A DNA stretch of 12,942 nt, from positions 1 through 12,942 of the forward strand of contig JAAWLS010000035.1 of NCBI GenBank assembly GCA_022798035.1, in the 5' to 3' direction. A program made the position numbers and the translations under genes. Below are positions 10,186 through 12,942 of the stretch, piece after piece. The stretch's first letter is position 1; every line of letters starts with the position of its first letter. Source of the stretch: Lachnospiraceae bacterium (GTDB lineage Bacteria > Bacillota > Clostridia > Lachnospirales > Lachnospiraceae). The notes under the pieces are model-generated. The model worked only from the letters and a program-made list of their open reading frames with translations, made no database searches and had not been told where the DNA came from.

Positions 10186-10195
10186 CAAAAGTCAA
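10167..10195 (-). promoter_or_regulatory. RHH2 promoter
   Basis: TTGACT (10195-10190), a 17-base spacer and TATGAT (10172-10167) lie on the minus strand. It shares TTGACTTTTGCA with the RHH1 promoter, which supports a common origin. Confidence 0.8.
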
Positions 10196-10229
10196 TAATT
10201 ATTTTGCTGCCGTATTTTGTCCAATTTAA

Positions 10230-10257
10230 AATGAAGAACCCTGTCGAGTTCTTCATT
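10230..10257 (-). terminator. Terminator after the 43-aa gene
   Basis: A perfect 10-bp stem, AATGAAGAAC with GTTCTTCATT, has an 8-base loop and starts one base after the stop codon. TTTAAATT follows on the minus strand. Confidence 0.7.
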
Positions 10258-10258
10258 C

Positions 10259-10390
10259 CTAACCGTATTCTGAAAACCTTATTCTGATTAACCGCTCTGC
10301 TTCTCTGGATAAATCTGTTCTGGGCCATTCATTTTTTGGCTTCCCCTTACTGCAAAATGCAAAATACACCTTGTTACCAAATATCGTCAT
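10259..10390 (-). CDS. Small hypothetical protein, 43 aa
   Basis: An ATG at 10390 lies inside the last codons of the preceding gene, overlapping it by 17 bases in another frame. The frame runs to a TAG that abuts a good terminator. The product MTIFGNKVYFAFCSKGKPKN then continues EWPRTDLSREAERLIRIRFSEYG, a balanced, protein-like sequence with a basic helical second half. There is no strong ribosome site, so translation would depend on coupling to the gene before it. No family was recognised. The tight packing between gene and terminator is the main support. Confidence 0.55.
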   Translation of the reverse strand: MTIFGNKVYFAFCSKGKPKNEWPRTDLSREAERLIRIRFSEYG

Positions 10391-10556
10391 CTATATCTGT
10401 ATGGTCTTCGCCATCATAGTGATTATAATAATGAAAACCGTCCTCAATCCGCTTTCCACAGTTGACGCAAACATCCCAATACCCCAATTCGTCGCTTTCG
10501 GTATCGGATGTCAGCCCTTTGGGCCTTCCGCATGTGCAATATTCATCATTATTCAT
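10374..10556 (-). CDS. Small CxC...CxxC (zinc-ribbon-like) acidic protein, 60 aa
   Basis: The start at 10556 (MNNDEYCTCGRPKGLTS) has GGAG about 10 bases upstream; a start six codons earlier is also possible. Cysteines 7 and 9 and the pair C30/C33 (VCVNCGKRI) make a two-knuckle metal site like a short zinc ribbon. The rest is acidic and ends DIDDDIW. It may bind a protein or nucleic acid through the ribbon, but no function is known to me. It follows the broken gene at 10549-10677, overlapping its last codons, and overlaps the 43-residue gene, so the three form one compact unit from the promoter at 10701-10729 to the terminator at 10230-10257. Confidence 0.7.
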   Translation of the reverse strand: MNNDEYCTCGRPKGLTSDTESDELGYWDVCVNCGKRIEDGFHYYNHYDGEDHTDIDDDIW

Positions 10557-10677
10557 ATGTTTTTTTCTCCGCATTTTCTTTGTCTCTGTTCATTTTCGCC
10601 ATCGCTTTATCAAGCAGACTTTCAAATTCTATTGTTTTTCACGCCATACCAAATGTCATTTTTGTCATGTTTTCCAC
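10549..10677 (-). pseudogene. Small gene interrupted by an in-frame TGA
   Basis: GGGGAG lies 7 bases before a GTG that opens VENMTKMTFGMA, then a TGA, then the same frame continues KTIEFESLLDKAMAKMNRDK... to a TAA. The ribosome site and promoter are good, and the part after the TGA reads as an ordinary charged helix. The simplest explanation is one mutation of a tryptophan codon (TGG) to TGA. Neighbouring genes use TGA as a normal stop, so general recoding is unlikely. A 12-residue peptide could still be made. A restart at an internal ATG (MAKMNRDK) is possible but has no clear site. Confidence 0.5.
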
Positions 10678-10700
10678 ATGGTCACTCCCCTTTCTCCGCA

Positions 10701-10729
10701 ATTATAAATCAATTCTTGTGACAAATCAA
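10701..10729 (-). promoter_or_regulatory. Promoter of the small-gene unit
   Basis: TTGATT (10729-10724), a 17-base spacer and TATAAT (10706-10701) lie on the minus strand, followed by GGGGAG and the GTG of the broken gene. Confidence 0.7.
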
Positions 10730-10731
10730 TA

Positions 10732-10966
10732 TCATTTTTTATTTTTATTTTGTCCCATGTTTAAATATATAATTTTAAAGTCTTTCGTGTGACCATATGG
10801 ATTTTGCTTTTTTATTAGCTCCTTAATTCTTTGTCATACTTGGTTTTGTGCTTTTATAAAAGATTTTTTCACTTTGTTCTAATTGTTTTTCGCGGTAATT
10901 TGGTAATAACATTTGAAAAATATACAGGTTCTCATTTTTATCAATCATATGATTTCGTGGATATTT
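10732..10966 (-). pseudogene. Probable decayed gene, unidentified
   Basis: In this AT-rich stretch two frames read like protein and are offset by a frameshift. The first runs from about 10966 with KYPRNHMIDKNENLYIFQML, then LPNYREKQLEQSEKIFYK, to a TAA at 10823. The second, in another frame, reads KELIKKQNPYGHTKDFKIIY and ends at a TGA at 10732. Neither has a ribosome site or a good start. Together they look like one gene fragment that has lost its beginning and gained a frameshift near 10825. This could be chance in AT-rich DNA. No family was recognised. Confidence 0.3.
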
Positions 10967-11003
10967 TTAGATTTTATATTAGATTTATCAGAATATTTTA
11001 GAG

Positions 11004-11024
11004 GGGGCTAAAAGCCTTAGCCCC
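11004..11024 (-). terminator. Hairpin at the end of the lysis/tail operon
   Basis: A perfect 8-bp stem, GGGGCTAA with TTAGCCCC, has a 5-base loop that the CmpB-like gene's stop codon adjoins. Only a weak CTCTAAAAT follows on the minus strand, so termination may be partial. Confidence 0.5.
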
Positions 11025-11436
11025 ACAAATTATAATGCGGTTTTTCTTCACCAAACAAATAATATCGCAAGTAATCATCAACAATAATGGCTGGAAAAGA
11101 TAAGAAGAACCAAATTATGCAGAACGGCAAACAGATTTGGCCAAGTATATTGAGCGGGACATTGCTATAGTCCCATACGCTCCATCCAAGAATAAGATTT
11201 ACAATAATGCCAGCCGCAAATTCCAAGAGGGTAATAATTGCCATCCCAATCGCCATCTGCCTATATAACGGCATGTCCCATTCGATGTACTCATTAATAC
11301 AGCCGATAAGATAAAATGCCAGACCACCTACAATCACCATTGTCCAATGCGTGTATCCACGGTACAGTATTTCGATTATAGAGTAAATCAAGCCACCTAT
11401 CCCCATTAAGACAAGCAGCTTGATAATCCTACTCAT
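11017..11436 (-). CDS. CmpB-family (putative ABC-transporter type IV) membrane protein, holin candidate
   Basis: The 139-residue product has four hydrophobic helices at about 5-24, 30-47, 60-84 and 98-121. It carries the signature of the family labelled putative ABC-transporter type IV: GLIYSIIEILYRGYTHWTM, then GCINEYIEWDMPLYRQM, then LGWSVWDYSNVPLNILGQIC, then WFFLSFPAIIVDDYLRYYLF. The family is widespread in Firmicutes. In clostridial phages it sits beside the endolysin, where a holin-like role has been suggested, though to my knowledge not shown for this family. The ATG overlaps the stop of the tail-associated gene (ATGAGTAG), so translation is coupled. It is the last gene of the late transcript, before the hairpin at 11004-11024. 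Confidence 0.8.
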   Translation of the reverse strand: MSRIIKLLVLMGIGGLIYSIIEILYRGYTHWTMVIVGGLAFYLIGCINEYIEWDMPLYRQMAIGMAIITLLEFAAGIIVNLILGWSVWDYSNVPLNILGQICLPFCIIWFFLSFPAIIVDDYLRYYLFGEEKPHYNLWG

Positions 11437-12157
11437 TATTTTTAGCGGTGTAGAAGTCCGCCAACACTTCCGATTGGTATTCTGACGGAATATACATGCC
11501 GTATTCCACAGACTGTACGCTTTCTTTATCCAACATACTGTTGATATAGATTCTCAAGTCACGGAAATATGTAACTTGAAACGAGATGAAGGATAATGCC
11601 GAACCTGTTATTCTACTCATATCTTCTGCGCTATAGTATTTGCAGTGCTCTGAATTATCAGCCTCGTGCCATGGAATCCGCTCCACTCCCTGCGCCGCCA
11701 ATGTTTGCAATCCCATTAGGGACATTTGGTCTTGGTCTTTCAGCGTAAACCTTTCCGTCGTTCCGTTAGAAAGAGGAACGTCAACTCCTTTTTGAATAAG
11801 TTCCTGCTGTTTTCCGTTCATTTCTGCAATCTTTTGCTCTTTCAGCTCCTCAAGTGTTGGCTCATAAGGTTCTGGCTCTGGTTCCGGCTCTGGCGGCACA
11901 TAAACGTTTCCGTCATTTGATAGTTGATATCCATTGTATTCCTCTGTAGTTTCATCATTTCTGTACATTGTCGTATACCCACGATACGAATCTCCGCCAA
12001 TATCAACCTCACAATCTTCGTCAAGAAAGAGGTTGAATCCGCTGGTATTTACTTCTTTTTCTTTTTCAAATTTTAAAGTTACAATATTTTCATCTTCGTT
12101 TGGGATAACGATTGCTTTGTGTACAGCTTCGTCTCCTAAAAATCTTACATATGCCAT
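11429..12157 (-). CDS. Tail-associated protein with PEP hinge and DUF4376-like domain, 242 aa
   Basis: The start at 12157 has GGAG 8 bases upstream, located over the stop codon of the endolysin. Residues 1-87 form a beta-rich module (MAYVRFLGDEAVHKAIVIPN, VNTSGFNLFLDE, GGDSYRGYTTMYR, GYQLSNDGNVYV). Residues 88-98 are a PEPEPEPEP hinge. Residues about 99-210 are helical and resemble DUF4376-type domains of phage tail-fibre neighbours: LEELKEQKIAEMNGKQQELI, GTTERFTLKDQDQMSLMGLQ, then IPWHEADNSEHCKYYSAEDM. Proteins of this kind are encoded at the end of tail modules in Lachnospiraceae phages. The exact role (fibre, fibre assembly or adsorption accessory) is unknown. Lying after the endolysin is slightly unusual. 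Confidence 0.75.
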   Translation of the reverse strand: MAYVRFLGDEAVHKAIVIPNEDENIVTLKFEKEKEVNTSGFNLFLDEDCEVDIGGDSYRGYTTMYRNDETTEEYNGYQLSNDGNVYVPPEPEPEPEPYEPTLEELKEQKIAEMNGKQQELIQKGVDVPLSNGTTERFTLKDQDQMSLMGLQTLAAQGVERIPWHEADNSEHCKYYSAEDMSRITGSALSFISFQVTYFRDLRIYINSMLDKESVQSVEYGMYIPSEYQSEVLADFYTAKNNE

Positions 12158-12169
12158 AATTTTATCTCC

Positions 12170-12942
12170 TTAAAATAACTGGAATCTATCAATGGCCTTC
12201 CCAAAGCACCCGGCATAACCATCCTGTCCATTGTCAGTTTCATTGTCATATTGCCAACTGTAATAATTCCCGTTTACCGGGCTTACCTTATACTGTGCTT
12301 TCTGGTATCCGCTAGAACGTACAACGTCTTGCGGAGTATTGTAATACACTCGAACTGCGTCAATCGGCTTTCCGTTTCCTGCGTAGCCGTTATTGTGGTC
12401 TGACCAGTTATATCCTGTTACTTTGGGTAGCCATCCACCGCCTAAAACATGTACTTGATACCAAATACTTCCCTTATCGCATTTAATTGCAATATCTGTG
12501 ATTCTCTTTCCTCTGATTCCAGCATAGTTGGCAAGATTCGTTACTTCGGGTAAAATCTTTCCACCTTCAATGCGTACAGCATAAGTGAAATTTACAAGAG
12601 ATTTAGGCAGATTAGATGGAGTATTATTTGCGGGTTGGTTCACCGTAGGTTTATTTACTGTGGGTGAAGCCGTAGATGTACTCCCAATTCCAAATGCATT
12701 GAGAATCCCTCTAGCAATGTCGTCCATCCGGTTGTTGAAAGTTTGAATATCGGTTGCATTAGATATAAAACCACATTCCATCAAGCGATATCCATAACCT
12801 TTTGTAGCAGCACGGTTTACATTTGCCAAGTCATTTCTACCGACAATTAGATTAGAGCGTCCAGGGAAAATATTACCGATCATACTAGCTAGAGCATTAT
12901 CATATTTATCAGGTGTAAACCCGCTTTTAATGATGATATGAC
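12170..12942 (-). CDS. N-acetylmuramoyl-L-alanine amidase endolysin (5' end cut by window)
   Basis: The frame is open to the right edge, so the N-terminal part of the catalytic domain is missing; an internal ATG at 12883 is not the start. The visible portion starts HIIIKSGFTPDKYDNALASM and contains VGRNDLANVNRAATKGYGYR and LMECGFISNATDIQTFNN, the C-terminal part of a zinc amidase of the Amidase_3 type, with the catalytic Glu in MECGFISN. After a Pro/Thr/Asn-rich linker (about residues 88-115 of the visible part) comes a wall-binding region of related units (YAVRIEGGKILPEVTNLANY, GSIWYQVHVLGGGWLPKVTG, NGKPIDAVRVYYNTP). It cleaves the peptide from the glycan strand for host lysis. The tail-associated gene and the membrane protein follow. 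Confidence 0.85.
   Translation of the reverse strand, partial: HIIIKSGFTPDKYDNALASMIGNIFPGRSNLIVGRNDLANVNRAATKGYGYRLMECGFISNATDIQTFNNRMDDIARGILNAFGIGSTSTASPTVNKPTVNQPANNTPSNLPKSLVNFTYAVRIEGGKILPEVTNLANYAGIRGKRITDIAIKCDKGSIWYQVHVLGGGWLPKVTGYNWSDHNNGYAGNGKPIDAVRVYYNTPQDVVRSSGYQKAQYKVSPVNGNYYSWQYDNETDNGQDGYAGCFGKAIDRFQLF

Noticed and set aside
10639..10641. Genome-wide TGA recoding to tryptophan
   Set aside because: SSB-like, 115-aa, 52-aa and 45-aa genes all end at TGA in normal context, so TGA is a working stop here.
10678..11016. Large structured phage RNA such as ROOL or GOLLD
   Set aside because: The stretch is AT-rich with only weak local pairing and looks instead like decayed coding sequence.

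Overview
The window looks like part of a temperate phage or prophage of an anaerobic, spore-forming Firmicute, most likely a Lachnospiraceae-type gut Clostridium. The basis is AT-rich DNA, strong GGAGG ribosome sites, TTG and GTG starts, a Spo0A-type DNA-binding domain, an amidase endolysin, a CmpB-family membrane protein next to the lysin, and several phage antirepressor families. No host housekeeping gene, tRNA, integrase, transposase or CRISPR array was seen.

Layout. Nearly everything is on the minus strand. (1) 12942-11017 is the end of the late region: endolysin (cut by the window edge), a tail-associated protein with a proline-rich hinge, and a four-helix CmpB-like membrane protein that may act in lysis. 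(2) 11016-10230 holds decayed and very small genes under their own promoter. (3) 10195-8025 holds a ribbon-helix-helix (RHH) gene, a BRO-N/KilAC antirepressor and a zinc-ribbon membrane protein. (4) 7847-7017 holds a plus-strand winged-helix/membrane gene with no normal start codon, a short terminated transcript resembling a type I toxin mRNA, and an array of five small palindromes ahead of a Rha gene. (5) 6971-4858 holds Rha, a second RHH gene, a P22-type antirepressor and a small membrane protein. (6) 4366-3420 is the immunity region: a short non-cleavable XRE repressor on the plus strand and a divergent leftward early promoter with shared operator half-sites. (7) 3563-1 is the leftward early operon: small proteins, a MazF toxin fused to a GIY-YIG-like domain, a double-OB single-strand binding protein, and a stand-alone Spo0A C-terminal domain.

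How the parts may work together. The repressor has no S24 peptidase domain, so induction by RecA cleavage is unlikely. The window instead carries three antirepressor-class proteins (P22_AR_N/ORF6C, Rha, BRO-N/KilAC) and two Arc-like RHH regulators. The strongest system-level observation is at 6277-5099. An RHH gene and a P22-type antirepressor gene lie in one transcription unit. The gap between them carries a consensus promoter on the opposite strand followed about 70 nt later by an intrinsic terminator. This is the layout of the arc-ant-sar circuit of phage P22, in a Firmicute phage with unrelated sequence.

A second theme is Spo0A. The phage encodes a Spo0A DNA-binding domain, and exact 0A boxes (TGTCGAA) are more frequent than a rough base-composition estimate predicts. 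Several lie at promoters or leaders of the accessory genes, so lysogeny may be tied to host sporulation state. This is inference; no search or folding program was run.
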